This document shows positions 35,533-44,534 of a stretch of 64,000 bases of DNA, piece by piece. The translations under genes were made by a program, and so were the position numbers. The stretch comes from Roseibium aggregatum. GTDB taxonomy: Bacteria; Pseudomonadota; Alphaproteobacteria; Rhizobiales; Stappiaceae. Position 1 is the first letter of the stretch. Every line of letters starts with the position of its first letter. Below the pieces are notes generated by a model. It did not search any database. It saw nothing but the letters and a program-made list of their open reading frames with translations, and had not been told where the DNA came from. Where the stretch lies: assembly GCF_017309185.1 (NCBI RefSeq), contig NZ_JAEKJZ010000001.1, forward strand, positions 2,666,001-2,730,000, read 5' to 3'.

Positions 35533-36615
35533 TTAACGGTTCGCGCTGAACGTGAAGGCGCGCTGCAGGGCGAACATCAGCCGGTCGAGCATGAAGCCGA
35601 TGATGCCGATGGTCAGAACGGCGACCATGATTTTCGCAAGCGATTGGGAGGACCCGTTCTGGAACTCGTCCCAGACGAATTTTCCGAGACCCGGGTTCTG
35701 CGCCAGCATCTCCGCGGCGATCAGCACCATCCAGCCCACACCGAGCGACAGGCGCAGACCGGTAAAGATCAGCGGCAGCGACGACGGCAGGACCAGCTTG
35801 GTGATGGTCTTCCAGGTCGGCAGTTGCAGCACCCGGCCGACGTTCATCAGATCCTTGTCGACGGAGGCCACGCCCAGCGCCGTGTTGATCAGGGTCGGCC
35901 ACATGGAGCAGAGCGTCACGGTGACGGCCGAGATCAGCAGGGACTTGGACAGCCAGTCGACCGGGTTGGCATAGGTCGCCGAGACGATCATGGTGACGAT
36001 CGGCAACCAGGCCAGCGGCGAGACCGGCTTGAAGATCTGGATCAGCGGGTTGATCGCGCCGTTGAAGGTCCGCGACAGGCCGGAGGCGATCCCGAGCGGC
36101 ACGGCGATGATCGTCGCGATCAGGAAGCCGAGACCGACGGTCTTCAGGGACGTACCGATCTGATCGATATAGGTCGGCTTGCCCGTGTAGCTCCGCCACT
36201 TGATCTTGTCGGTCTTGCCCTCCGCCTCGTATTTGGCATTGCGCTTGTCCTGACGCTCGTAGAAGGCAGCGGCCTTCTCACGCTCGCGAACGTGATCGTC
36301 CCACAGGTTGAGCGTCTGTGACCAGACCTGAGCGGGCCCCGGCACGGCGCCGAGCGAGGTCTGAACCTGAGGCGCCAGCACTCCCCAAAGCACCAGGAAG
36401 GCGGCAATGCCCAGGAGCGGGATCAAAAGCACCCGCTTGAGTTCGCCAAGCTGTTCCTTCGGGCTGTCGCCCGCGGCGATTTTCAGAAGTGGCACGCTCC
36501 AGGACAGACCCAATGCGTCCAGCCAGCCGGCGGCTTTGTTGATGCGTGTGAATAGTTTCTCCCGGCGCGCGGTCCGTGCAAGGTCCTGACCGCCGGCGGT
36601 CTCAACATTGGCCAT
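35533..36615 (-). CDS. nrtB: Nitrate ABC transporter permease
   Basis: A 360-residue inner-membrane protein with six to seven membrane segments. The coupling (EAA) loop reads [17 protein letters not shown]. An extended charged cytoplasmic segment (about residues 100-145, [17 protein letters not shown]) follows the first helix, as in NrtB of other Proteobacteria. The gene follows nrtA after 93 bases that contain a strong stem-loop with T-run. Confidence 0.93.
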   Translation of the reverse strand: MANVETAGGQDLARTARREKLFTRINKAAGWLDALGLSWSVPLLKIAAGDSPKEQLGELKRVLLIPLLGIAAFLVLWGVLAPQVQTSLGAVPGPAQVWSQTLNLWDDHVREREKAAAFYERQDKRNAKYEAEGKTDKIKWRSYTGKPTYIDQIGTSLKTVGLGFLIATIIAVPLGIASGLSRTFNGAINPLIQIFKPVSPLAWLPIVTMIVSATYANPVDWLSKSLLISAVTVTLCSMWPTLINTALGVASVDKDLMNVGRVLQLPTWKTITKLVLPSSLPLIFTGLRLSLGVGWMVLIAAEMLAQNPGLGKFVWDEFQNGSSQSLAKIMVAVLTIGIIGFMLDRLMFALQRAFTFSANR

Positions 36616-36662
36616 CTCGATGTTCCTTGGCTCGAAAATCTGGTGCTTCGTGTAGCTATTGG

Positions 36663-36696
36663 AAAAAGGGAGCGGCGGGGCTGCCTCCGCCGCTCC
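36663..36696 (-). terminator. Intra-operon terminator between nrtA and nrtB
   Basis: A 10-bp perfect GC stem (36669-36678 with 36687-36696, loop of 8) is followed on the minus strand by CTTTTTCC. This has all features of an intrinsic terminator. Because the downstream genes belong to the same pathway, it probably acts partially and sets binding protein above permease and enzyme levels. Confidence 0.78.
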
Positions 36697-36708
36697 GATC
36701 GAGCGGAA

Positions 36709-38109
36709 TTAACCGCCGACGACCTCGCTGCCATTCACGACCTGCTTGCCTTTCAAGCCGATCGGCAGGCTGTCGATGTAGGCGTTGGGCTGCTTGCCGT
36801 CATATGCAACACCGTCGATGATGTCGCCGGCCGGCGTCGGAGCGCGGTAACCGTCGGAATCCCACGGGAAGTCTTCCTTGGCCACATGGCCTTCCTCGAC
36901 CAGCATCTCGGCGGCCTTGAGATAGATGTCCGGGCGATAGACGGATTTGGCCACTTCGTCGTACCAGCTGTCGGGCTTGTATTCGCCGATCTGACCCCAG
37001 CGGCGCATCTGGGTGAGATACCAGACGGCGTCGGAGTAGTAAGGGTATGTCGCGAAGTAGCGGTAGAAGACGTTGAAGTCCGGAACGTCGCGTTTGTCGC
37101 CCTTCTCGTATTCGAAGGTCCCGGTCATGGAGTTGGCGATCACCTCCGCGTCTGCCCCGACATATTCGGAGCGCGACAGGATCTCGACCGCTTCCATGCG
37201 GTTGGCGTTGTCATTCTCGTCGAGCCACTTTGCCGCGCGGATCAGCGCCTTGGTGATGGCAAGCGTGGTGTTCGGATATTCCTCGGTGAATTCCTTGGTC
37301 AGACCGAAGACTTTTTCCGGGTTGTTCTTCCATATCTCATAGTCGGTGATAACCGGAACGCCGATGCCCTTGAATACAGCCTGCTGGTTCCAGGGCTCGC
37401 CCACGCAATAGCCGTAGATGGTACCTGCTTCCAGCGTTGCCGGCATCTGCGGCGGCGGCGTCACGGACAGAAGCGCGTCTGCCTTGATCTGACCGGAAAT
37501 GTCCGTGTCGGAATAAAAGCCCGGATGAATGTCGCCGGAGGCGAGCCAGTAGCGCAGTTCGTAGTTATGCGTCGAAACCGGGAAAACCATGCCCATGTTG
37601 AACGGCTTGCCGTCGGCCTTGAACTTCTCGACGACCGGCTTCAGAGCGGTGGCCTTGATCGGATGCACCGGCTTGCCGTCGTCCTGCATTTCCAGGTGCG
37701 GCTTCATCATTTCCCAGATGTCGTTGGAAACGGTAATGCCGTTGCCGTTCAGATCCATCGAGAAGGGCGTCACGATATGCGCCTTGGTGCCGAACCCGAT
37801 GGTCGCGGCCAGCGGCTGACCGGCAAGCATATGCGCGCCGTCGAGCTCGCCGGTGATCACCCGGTCGAGCAGCACCTTCCAGTTTGCCTGCGGCTCGAGC
37901 GTAACGAACAGCCCCTCTTCCTCGAAATAACCGAGTTCATAGGCAACGGCGAGCGGCGCCATGTCGGTCAGCTTGATGAAACCGAAGGTCAGCTCGTCCT
38001 TCTCGACATCCAGCATTTCCGCAAAGGCGCTGGAAGCAGGCATCAAAGCGGTTGCGGCCATCAAGGCGCCAAGTGCGGTTCTGCGGGTCACTTTAAAGGT
38101 CTTTGCCAT
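36709..38109 (-). CDS. nrtA: Nitrate ABC transporter substrate-binding protein
   Basis: A 466-residue periplasmic nitrate-binding protein of the NrtA/CmpA family. It begins with a twin-arginine-type signal ([17 protein letters not shown], cleavage near AFA|EM). Family blocks are [49 protein letters not shown] and [12 protein letters not shown] 38109 has AGGA seven bases upstream and is preferred over GTG 38115. It is the first gene of the nitrate operon. Its long leader (from about 38284) carries the ANTAR target hairpins and a terminator. Confidence 0.95.
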   Translation of the reverse strand: MAKTFKVTRRTALGALMAATALMPASSAFAEMLDVEKDELTFGFIKLTDMAPLAVAYELGYFEEEGLFVTLEPQANWKVLLDRVITGELDGAHMLAGQPLAATIGFGTKAHIVTPFSMDLNGNGITVSNDIWEMMKPHLEMQDDGKPVHPIKATALKPVVEKFKADGKPFNMGMVFPVSTHNYELRYWLASGDIHPGFYSDTDISGQIKADALLSVTPPPQMPATLEAGTIYGYCVGEPWNQQAVFKGIGVPVITDYEIWKNNPEKVFGLTKEFTEEYPNTTLAITKALIRAAKWLDENDNANRMEAVEILSRSEYVGADAEVIANSMTGTFEYEKGDKRDVPDFNVFYRYFATYPYYSDAVWYLTQMRRWGQIGEYKPDSWYDEVAKSVYRPDIYLKAAEMLVEEGHVAKEDFPWDSDGYRAPTPAGDIIDGVAYDGKQPNAYIDSLPIGLKGKQVVNGSEVVGG

Positions 38110-38167
38110 TGTCACGTCCTGTTCCCTCTATTGTCCCGTGCCATCATCCCTGGCAGGGGGGCAAAAC

Positions 38168-38233
38168 AAAAAAGCCGCCGAGCTGACCCTGCATGTATGG
38201 GAGGAGAACCATGCAAGTCAGATCGGCGGCTTT
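38168..38233 (-). terminator. Leader terminator (attenuator) upstream of nrtA
   Basis: Read on the minus strand, AAAGCCGCCGA (from 38233) pairs with TCGGCGGCTTT (ending near 38169). Inner pairs CTGAC/GTCAG and GCATG/CATGC extend the long stem. The run of six T follows at once. It lies just downstream of two ANTAR-type hairpins, so it is the stop signal expected to be overridden when NasT binds the leader. Confidence 0.88.
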
Positions 38234-38239
38234 GCCTGA

Positions 38240-38284
38240 GCACCCGGCAATGGGTGCGGTATCTCGTAGGCCGACGTTGGCCAC
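38240..38284 (-). promoter_or_regulatory. ANTAR (NasT) target RNA: two hexaloop hairpins
   Basis: Hairpin P1 (38282-38269 on the minus strand) is GGCC-AACGUC-GGCC, extended by a GU/AC pair with one bulged U. Hairpin P2 (38257-38240) is GCACCC-AUUGCC-GGGUGC. Both loops are six bases with A at position 1 and G at position 4, the rule known for ANTAR antiterminator targets. The linker is 11 bases. The nasT gene, encoding an ANTAR protein, lies 1.4 kb away. Confidence 0.88.
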
Positions 38285-38293
38285 AAAATATCG

Positions 38294-38312
38294 AAAGCAC
38301 GAAGCGTGCCAG
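38294..38312 (-). promoter_or_regulatory. Sigma-54 promoter of the nitrate operon
   Basis: The minus strand reads CTGGCACGCTTCGTGCTTT, a near-consensus RpoN promoter with GG (38310-38309) and GC (38298-38297) separated by exactly ten bases. Transcription would begin about 12 bases on, near 38284, which is precisely the foot of the first ANTAR hairpin. Nitrogen control by NtrC is expected; an enhancer was not assigned with confidence. Confidence 0.87.
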
Positions 38313-38492
38313 TTTAGAATATTTATACTTCTTTTAATAATTTCAGCACTTTAGAAAAATTCTGAAATTTAGCTGTCACACCAGTCTGCACACTATGTTG
38401 GCCCAATCAGAAGGCAATTGAGCTTTTTTTGTGCAACGCAACGTCATCCAGGTGACCGAAAAAACGTTGCTTCCTCATGCTCCCGGCGGGTT

Positions 38493-39596
38493 TCAGACGT
38501 CGTCAAAGAGGCGGAAAGCCGGCTCCGACAATGCGTCGGTCAGAGCCAGGGCCGACCGGTAGATCGACGGCGAAAACACCTTCCGCACCTCTGACCTGGC
38601 ATCCTCGGACGGGCTGGCCTGGCCCCACCTGACCATTTGCTCGAAGAGCCAATCGCCGTAGGCTCCCGCGGGGGCCGCCTTCGCCCCGCCGGTGAAGGTG
38701 AGGAAATCGGAGATCAGTCTGGTTGTGTTCTTGCCGAACCGCATTTGACCGGTCAGGGCCGGCCGGCAGATCTCGATCGGGCAGGCCAGGTAGTCGGGTC
38801 CGGAAAGGAGTTCGGCGAGCGTCTCCGCGTTGCCCACGTCGGCACACCAGTCGGCTGCCGCCGACAGCGCCCTGAGAAGCGCGGCCAGAACGTCCGGTTG
38901 CGTCTCCGCCCATTTCCGGGTCACGCCGAGTACCTTCTCCGGGCTGTCGGGCCAGATCGCCTGTTTGTAGGTCGCAATTCGGCCCGTCCCCGCCACCACA
39001 GCCGCCGTGTTCCAGGGCTCACCGACGCAATATCCGTCGAGTTGGCTCTCTGCCAGCGCATCCGCCATAAGCTGCGGAGCAAGAACATTGAGCTCCACGT
39101 CATCGTCGGGATCGATGCCGGCGGCGGCCAGCCAGTAGCGCAACTCATAGGCATGACAGGAAAACGGGTGAACCACGCCGAACCGCAAAGGAGCATGCCC
39201 CTTGCTTCTCCGCTCCTGAATCACCTTTGCCAGCGCAGCGCCGGTTGACGCGGGATCTCCGCCGGCGTCCGCCCCGGCAGAAGCCATTCCTGCCCAGAGG
39301 GCGGCCGATACGGTGATGGCGTTGCCGCCGAGCCCAAGCAGCATGGGCGCCAGGGTCGGCACGGCCAGGCTCGTCAGGTTCAGACTGGCGGCGATAGGCA
39401 TCGGCGCGAGCATGTGCGCGACATCGAAATGCCCGACCGCGATACGGTCGCGGATATTCGCCCAGGACGTTTCCCGGACCAGCTTCAAGGCGATGCCTTC
39501 CCGCTCCGCGAAGCCCATTCGGGAAGCGGCGACAAGCACCGCGCTGTCAAGCAGGGGAATATACCCGGCAATGACCGGTTTCAGTTGAGTGTCCAT
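38493..39596 (-). CDS. nasS: Nitrate/nitrite sensor protein NasS
   Basis: A 367-residue cytoplasmic relative of NrtA with no signal peptide. It shares IAGYIPLLDSAVLVAAS, HMLAPMPIAASLNL and [13 protein letters not shown] with the binding protein. In known NasS/NasT systems it holds NasT until nitrate or nitrite binds, then releases it. ATG 39596 is the family start. It lies 61 bases downstream of nasT on the same strand, and about 380 bases of leader region separate it from nrtA. Confidence 0.93.
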   Translation of the reverse strand: MDTQLKPVIAGYIPLLDSAVLVAASRMGFAEREGIALKLVRETSWANIRDRIAVGHFDVAHMLAPMPIAASLNLTSLAVPTLAPMLLGLGGNAITVSAALWAGMASAGADAGGDPASTGAALAKVIQERRSKGHAPLRFGVVHPFSCHAYELRYWLAAAGIDPDDDVELNVLAPQLMADALAESQLDGYCVGEPWNTAAVVAGTGRIATYKQAIWPDSPEKVLGVTRKWAETQPDVLAALLRALSAAADWCADVGNAETLAELLSGPDYLACPIEICRPALTGQMRFGKNTTRLISDFLTFTGGAKAAPAGAYGDWLFEQMVRWGQASPSEDARSEVRKVFSPSIYRSALALTDALSEPAFRLFDDV

Positions 39597-39657
39597 TGTC
39601 CTCCGGTCTCCTGACAGGCCGCTCCTCCCCGACCGGTGCATGTCCTTGTTGTCATCA

Positions 39658-40245
39658 TTATTCTCCCAGGAGACCGCTCGCGATCACCAGGCTCTGTGCG
39701 ACGTCGATGATCTTGCGGTTCTGGTTCATGGCCGTCCGCCGCAGAAGGTCGTAGGCTTCCTGTTCGCTCAGCCCCTTGGATTTCATGAGAATGCCCTTGG
39801 CCCGGTCGACGGTCTTGCGGTCGGCAAGTTCGGTTCGGGCTTCCTCGAGTTCTTCCGCCAGCTTCGAGAATGCCCGGAACCGGCTGATTGCCATATCGAG
39901 GATCGGTTTCACCCTCTCCCGCTTCAAGCCGTCGACGATATAGGCCGAAACACCCGCGTCGACGGCGGCTTCGATGGAATGGCTGTCCGACTTGTCGACA
40001 AACATCGCGATCGGACGGCGCACGGCCCTCGAGACCTGGAACATGTGCTCAAGCTGGTCACGGTTGGGGTTTTCCAGATCGATGACGATCACATCCGGAT
40101 TGATATCCGCGATCTGCCGGACGAGTCCTTCCATCTGATGGACAAGAATAACCCGCTCGTGCCCCGCATCGCGCAATCCCTGCTCGATGATGGACGCCCG
40201 GATCTTGTTGTCGTCTATGACCAGTATCGAAAGCCCGCCGCTCAT
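39658..40245 (-). CDS. nasT: ANTAR antiterminator NasT
   Basis: A 195-residue protein with a receiver-like N-terminal domain (ILVIDDNKIRASII, DVIVIDLENPNRD) and a C-terminal ANTAR RNA-binding domain (LADRKTVDRAKGILMKSKGLSEQEAYDLLRRTAM). It should bind the two hexaloop hairpins upstream of nrtA and prevent the leader terminator when freed from NasS. ATG 40245 begins the receiver domain. It is transcribed divergently from the lysR gene. Confidence 0.94.
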   Translation of the reverse strand: MSGGLSILVIDDNKIRASIIEQGLRDAGHERVILVHQMEGLVRQIADINPDVIVIDLENPNRDQLEHMFQVSRAVRRPIAMFVDKSDSHSIEAAVDAGVSAYIVDGLKRERVKPILDMAISRFRAFSKLAEELEEARTELADRKTVDRAKGILMKSKGLSEQEAYDLLRRTAMNQNRKIIDVAQSLVIASGLLGE

Positions 40246-40404
40246 GCCGCCATTATGCGCAGAGCCATTTGTTATGCAACATTTATGCTGCGGCGCAGCA
40301 ACCGCAGCCGGCACTCTTTGCCTCAAGCGGCAATTCGGCACTGGACAGTATCCCCTTCCCCAAGAAAGATGCGCACCGATCCTGACCGGAAAGACGGAAC
40401 CCCT

Positions 40405-41298
40405 ATGGAAAAGCAGACCGGCCGCCTCAAGAACACTTTAAGCCTTGGTCAACTGCGCGCCCTGGAAGCTGTTGTTCGCACGGGCAGTTTTTCCGCGGCG
40501 GCGAAGGAAATCGGCGTATCGCAACCGTCCATCTCAAACCACGTGCAAGGCCTGGAGACCCGATTCAAAACCAAGCTTCTGGCCAAGTCCGGCTATTCGG
40601 TGTCGGCGACGCCAACCCTTCAAAGCCTGTTGCCGAAGATCCGGGCCGTTCTGGCTCTTACCAGGGATCTGGAAACGGAACTGTCTCAAACGCAGGCGCT
40701 TGCCTCCGGCGAACTCAGGATCGGCTACTCAACCTATCAGCTCGCGATCCCCAGGATCTCAGCCTTCATGTCCATGCACCCGGAAATCACCATCGAAGCC
40801 CGGGCGCTCGCCACACTGGATATTCTCGGCCTGTTCGAAAACGGCGAGATCGATATCGGGTTCATCACCAGCCGGGAAATTCCCGCCGGCCTCGACGGCG
40901 AACTAATGGTACAATCCCGGATCGTGATAGCCGCCCTTCCGGACCACCCCCTCGTCGGGAAAGGCAAGGCCACCTGGGACGACATCGCCAGTCTCTCCAT
41001 TCTGCAGCGGGAAGGCTCTTCCGGAACGCGCAAGATTTTCGAAGCGGCCGCCACGGTTGCCGGCATCAAGCCGCGAACCGTCCTGGCGCTTGGGTCCTGG
41101 GGATCGATCGCCACACTGATCCGCTCGGGTGTCGGCGTCGGTATCGCCATGGAGGCGGAGATCACCGAACGGGACGGAATAGTGCCCATTCAGATCGACG
41201 ATCCCTCCCTGAAGGCAAATCATTATGCTGTCTGGCAAAAGGACATGGAAAAGGTCGCCGCCGTGGAAGCGTTTCGGGAAGGCCTGCATGCTCTTTGA
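40405..41298 (+). CDS. LysR-family transcriptional regulator of the phosphonate cluster (predicted)
   Basis: A 297-residue LysR protein with an N-terminal helix-turn-helix (LGQLRALEAVVRTGSFSAAA, VSQPSISNHVQGLE) and a periplasmic-binding-like effector domain (ELRIGYSTYQLAIPRI, GIAMEAEI). It is followed 117 bases later by the ABC importer and phosphonate genes, with a LysR-type palindrome between them, so it probably controls that cluster. ATG 40405 is used; ATG 40369 would add 12 residues. The open frame continues far upstream without family resemblance. Confidence 0.88.
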   Translation: MEKQTGRLKNTLSLGQLRALEAVVRTGSFSAAAKEIGVSQPSISNHVQGLETRFKTKLLAKSGYSVSATPTLQSLLPKIRAVLALTRDLETELSQTQALASGELRIGYSTYQLAIPRISAFMSMHPEITIEARALATLDILGLFENGEIDIGFITSREIPAGLDGELMVQSRIVIAALPDHPLVGKGKATWDDIASLSILQREGSSGTRKIFEAAATVAGIKPRTVLALGSWGSIATLIRSGVGVGIAMEAEITERDGIVPIQIDDPSLKANHYAVWQKDMEKVAAVEAFREGLHAL

Positions 41299-41322
41299 CA
41301 GTTCCATGTCACCGCGCATTCC

Positions 41323-41337
41323 ATAATTTGAAATTAT
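41323..41337. promoter_or_regulatory. Candidate LysR box upstream of the ABC importer
   Basis: ATAATTTGAAATTAT is a perfect 15-base palindrome with an odd centre and contains the T-N11-A LysR pattern (41324-41336). It is AT-rich in a GC-rich background and lies 79 bases before the importer start and 25 bases after the lysR stop. Confidence 0.6.
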
Positions 41338-41415
41338 ACATTTGAGAATTTCATCATACTGTTAAGAACGAAGCGTCTTTAGGGCCTCGCACATTTTTCC
41401 GTCGAGGAGCCAAGC

Positions 41416-43470
41416 ATGACCTTCAAGTCCCTTCTTCTGTCCGGCGCAGCCCTGGCTGTTCTGGCGTCGCCTGCCCTGGCCAACTGCCCGTCAGTCACAG
41501 TTGCCGACATGAAAGGCCTCACCGCCGACTATCCGCAGCAATTCGAATTGGCCGAGTTTGAAGAAAAGGCGTCCTGCGCTCTGACCTTCAACCAGAACCC
41601 TGACATCAACGGCCTGAACGGTAGAATTCTAGGCAACGGCGCGCTTTCCGAGGTTGCCGAACGCCTCCCGGCAGAGCCCCTGGTTGTTGCTCCTTACGAC
41701 AAGATCGGCACCTATGGCGGCGTGCTGACCGGAATTTCCAAGGGCACGGAATCCGGCACCTCCGACCTTTTGTCCGTTCGCCACGTCAATTTCGTTCGCT
41801 ATGCCGACGACCTGCAGACCGTTGTCCCGAACGTTGCCAAGGGCTGGTCCTGGAACGATGGCTACACCGAACTCACCATCACCCTGCGCGAGGGTCATAA
41901 GTGGTCCGACGGTGAACCCTTCACGGCTGAAGACGTCGCCTTTTGGTACAACGACATCATCCTGAACCCGGACGTCTACGAAAAAACGCCCGGCCGCTGG
42001 TTGTTTGCCGGCGAAAAGGTCAAGGTGGAAGCCCTTGACCCGCTCACCGTCAAATTCACCTTCCCGGTTCCGACACCAGGCATCTTGAACCGCTTCGCCA
42101 CCGACTACGGCCAGCCGTTCCAGCCGAAGCACTTCCTCGGCCAGTTCATGCCGAAATACAACGAGAACGCCGAAGCGCTCGCCAAGGAACACGGCTTTGA
42201 AAACGCAGCCGCCGCCGTCGACTTCTACTATGGCGGCTCCGATTGGAAAGACGTCCCCTCGCCGCTTCTGAAAGATGGCGACAAGGCCGCCAAGATCGGT
42301 CGCGCGGTCGTGCCGACGCTGGAAAGCCACATCGTCGTGGAGGAATCGTCCGAAGGCCGCAAACTGGTTGCCAACCCCTACTTCCACATGGTGGACACGG
42401 CCGGCAACCAGCTGCCCTACATTCCCGAGATCTCCGAAATCTATATCGGCGACAAGGAAGTCCAGAACCTCAAGATCATGAACGGCGAAGTGGTCTGGAA
42501 ACAGCAGGCAATCTTCCTGGAAGACTTTCCGCTTCTGAAAGAGAACGAAGCCAAGGGCAATTACACCGTCTCCTTCGCTCCGACCTTCGGCGAGAATGTC
42601 TTCTTCTCCTTCAACCGGACCCACAAGGACCCAGTCCTCGCGGAGATCTTCTCCGACGTCCGCTTCAACCGGGCGATGTCCCATGCCATGAACCGCGACG
42701 AGATCAACGAGATCGTCTATCTGGGCCAGGGCACTCCGATGCAGGGCGTTCCGGCTGAGCAAAAAACGGTCACCTTCATCACCCAGGACATGCTGAACAA
42801 GGACATCGCCTACGATGTCGACGCCGCCAAGGCCCTGCTTGCGGAAATGGGACTGAAAGACAGCGACGGCGACGGCACGCTGGAGCGTCCGGACGGCAAA
42901 CCTCTCGTTGTGCGCATGGTCTATTCCACGCAGGGCGTGCCGGTGAAAATGATGGAACTGGTGCGCGACTACTGGTCTGCTGCCGGTGTTCGTGTCGACC
43001 TGAAGGAAGTCACCTCCGACGAATACCGCGCCGCCGGCAACAACAACGACCTCGACGTCACCACCTGGAAATATGACGGCAACGCCGGCCCGACCATCTC
43101 CCAGGACGTCACCGCCTTCATCCCGCCGTTCGGCGACTACTTCAATCCGGGCACGGGCTTCGAATGGGCCGCCTGGAAGGAATCCAACGGCGCGGAAGGC
43201 ACCGAGCCTCCGGCGGACATCAAGAAGCTTTGGGATCTGTCGGAGAAGTTCATTCAGGTCGAAATGGGGTCCGAGGAAAGCAACAAGCTGGGCCAGGAAA
43301 TCGCCCAGATCCACGTCGACAACCTGCTGAAGATCGGCACGGTCGGCGACATCGTCGCTCCCTTCATGTACCGCAACGACCTGAAAAACGTGAAGCCGAT
43401 CAAGGCGAAGACCTACGACTTCTACTGGACCTATCCGTACCGCCCGCAACAGTGGTCGCTCGAACAGTAA
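41416..43470 (+). CDS. ABC transporter substrate-binding protein, peptide/opine family (SBP family 5)
   Basis: A 684-residue periplasmic binding protein with a signal peptide (cleavage near ALA|NC). The family 5 core is clear: LREGHKWSDGEPFTAEDVAFW, FNRAMSHAMNRDEINEIVY and VDAAKALLAEMGLKDSDGDG. It is longer than usual dipeptide-binding proteins (about 530 residues). Within its cluster it may bind a phosphonate-containing compound larger than free aminoethylphosphonate; that is inference. GAGGAG precedes ATG 41416. A stem-loop after the stop separates it from the permease gene. Confidence 0.9.
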   Translation: MTFKSLLLSGAALAVLASPALANCPSVTVADMKGLTADYPQQFELAEFEEKASCALTFNQNPDINGLNGRILGNGALSEVAERLPAEPLVVAPYDKIGTYGGVLTGISKGTESGTSDLLSVRHVNFVRYADDLQTVVPNVAKGWSWNDGYTELTITLREGHKWSDGEPFTAEDVAFWYNDIILNPDVYEKTPGRWLFAGEKVKVEALDPLTVKFTFPVPTPGILNRFATDYGQPFQPKHFLGQFMPKYNENAEALAKEHGFENAAAAVDFYYGGSDWKDVPSPLLKDGDKAAKIGRAVVPTLESHIVVEESSEGRKLVANPYFHMVDTAGNQLPYIPEISEIYIGDKEVQNLKIMNGEVVWKQQAIFLEDFPLLKENEAKGNYTVSFAPTFGENVFFSFNRTHKDPVLAEIFSDVRFNRAMSHAMNRDEINEIVYLGQGTPMQGVPAEQKTVTFITQDMLNKDIAYDVDAAKALLAEMGLKDSDGDGTLERPDGKPLVVRMVYSTQGVPVKMMELVRDYWSAAGVRVDLKEVTSDEYRAAGNNNDLDVTTWKYDGNAGPTISQDVTAFIPPFGDYFNPGTGFEWAAWKESNGAEGTEPPADIKKLWDLSEKFIQVEMGSEESNKLGQEIAQIHVDNLLKIGTVGDIVAPFMYRNDLKNVKPIKAKTYDFYWTYPYRPQQWSLEQ

Positions 43471-43485
43471 GACGTTCTTGAACGG

Positions 43486-43509
43486 CACCGGGGCGCACGC
43501 GCCCCGGTG
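43486..43509 (+). terminator. Intra-operon stem-loop after the binding-protein gene
   Basis: CACCGGGGCG (43486-43495), loop CACG, CGCCCCGGTG (43500-43509): a 10-bp perfect stem followed by TGCTTTATTTC. It lies between the binding-protein gene and the first permease gene and likely lowers downstream expression or stabilises the upstream mRNA. Confidence 0.68.
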
Positions 43510-43538
43510 TGCTTTATTTCACGCCGGGGAGAGGTCCG

Positions 43539-44531
43539 ATGCTGCGCTTCACGCTCGAACGCCTTGCGGGCATGGTTGTCACCATGGCCCTCGTGTCCGT
43601 GATGGTCTTCATCATCATGGAAATCCCGCCCGGCGATTACGCCGACCGCTATGCCTTCCGCAAGTTTTCAGGCACCGGGGTCAGCGTGACGGAAGCCGAT
43701 GTCGCGGCGATCCGCAGCGACCTTGGCCTCGATAAGCCAATGGTGCTGCGCTATTTCGACTGGATCGGCGGCATCGTGTTGCGTGGCGACTTCGGACAGG
43801 CCTTCGCCTTCGAAACCTCGGTGGTGAAAGTCATCGGAGACAAGGCCTGGCTGACACTCGGCATCCTCCTGACGACGCTTCTTCTGACGTACGCGATTTC
43901 AGTGCCTGTCGGGATCTACGCCGCCGTCAAGCGCGGTTCTGCGGTCGATTACGGGCTGACCATCTTTTCCTACCTCGGACTGGCGCTGCCCAACTTCCTG
44001 CTCGCTCTGATCCTGCTTTATTTCGCCAACAAATGGTTCGGGGCCGATATCGGCGGACTGTTTTCCACCCGCTATCAGGACGCTCCCTGGTCGCTTGGCA
44101 AGTTCTGGGACCTCGTCAAGCACCTGTGGCTGCCCGCCGTCGTCCTCGCCTGGTCCGCTGTCGCCTATCAGATCCAGACGATGCGCGCGACCATGTCGGA
44201 CGAGCTGAACCGCCTGTCGGTAACGGCAGCCCGTGCACGCGGCGTCCCGGAAGGAAAGCTTCTGCTGAAATATCCGGCGCGCCTCGCGATCAATCCGATC
44301 GTCTCCACCATAGGCTTCGACGTGAACCGCATCTTTTCCGAACTGCCCATCGTCGCCGCCGTACTGGGCCTCACCGAACTCGGCGAACTTCTGCTCAAGG
44401 CCTATCTCGATCTCGACATGTATGTCGCCGGGGCGATCCTGCTCTTGCTGACCTTCATCATCGTTTTCATGAATTTCGTTTCCGATCTTCTGCTGGCGTG
44501 GCTCGACCCGCGCATCAAACTGGGGGCCTGA
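43539..44531 (+). CDS. ABC transporter permease, DppB type
   Basis: A 330-residue inner-membrane permease of the peptide/nickel family with six hydrophobic segments. The N-terminus MLRFTLERLAGMVVTM and the coupling loop TAARARGVPEGKLL are typical. GGGGAGAGG precedes ATG 43539. It is followed after 3 bases by its partner permease. Confidence 0.92.
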   Translation: MLRFTLERLAGMVVTMALVSVMVFIIMEIPPGDYADRYAFRKFSGTGVSVTEADVAAIRSDLGLDKPMVLRYFDWIGGIVLRGDFGQAFAFETSVVKVIGDKAWLTLGILLTTLLLTYAISVPVGIYAAVKRGSAVDYGLTIFSYLGLALPNFLLALILLYFANKWFGADIGGLFSTRYQDAPWSLGKFWDLVKHLWLPAVVLAWSAVAYQIQTMRATMSDELNRLSVTAARARGVPEGKLLLKYPARLAINPIVSTIGFDVNRIFSELPIVAAVLGLTELGELLLKAYLDLDMYVAGAILLLLTFIIVFMNFVSDLLLAWLDPRIKLGA

Positions 44532-44534
44532 TCC

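Noticed and set aside
38401..38492. Complementary AACGCAACG/CGTTGC elements near the end of nasS as a terminator
   Set aside because: A stem of about 6 bp with a long loop can be drawn, but the T-run is on the wrong side for nasS; support is too weak for a feature.
39589..40404. Long N-terminal extension of the LysR protein
   Set aside because: The extension lies opposite nasT and has no LysR similarity; the helix-turn-helix starts shortly after 40405.
41629..43488. A 619-codon open frame on the minus strand opposite the SBP gene
   Set aside because: The plus strand encodes a binding protein with signal peptide and family motifs; the antisense product is V/D/G-rich noise.
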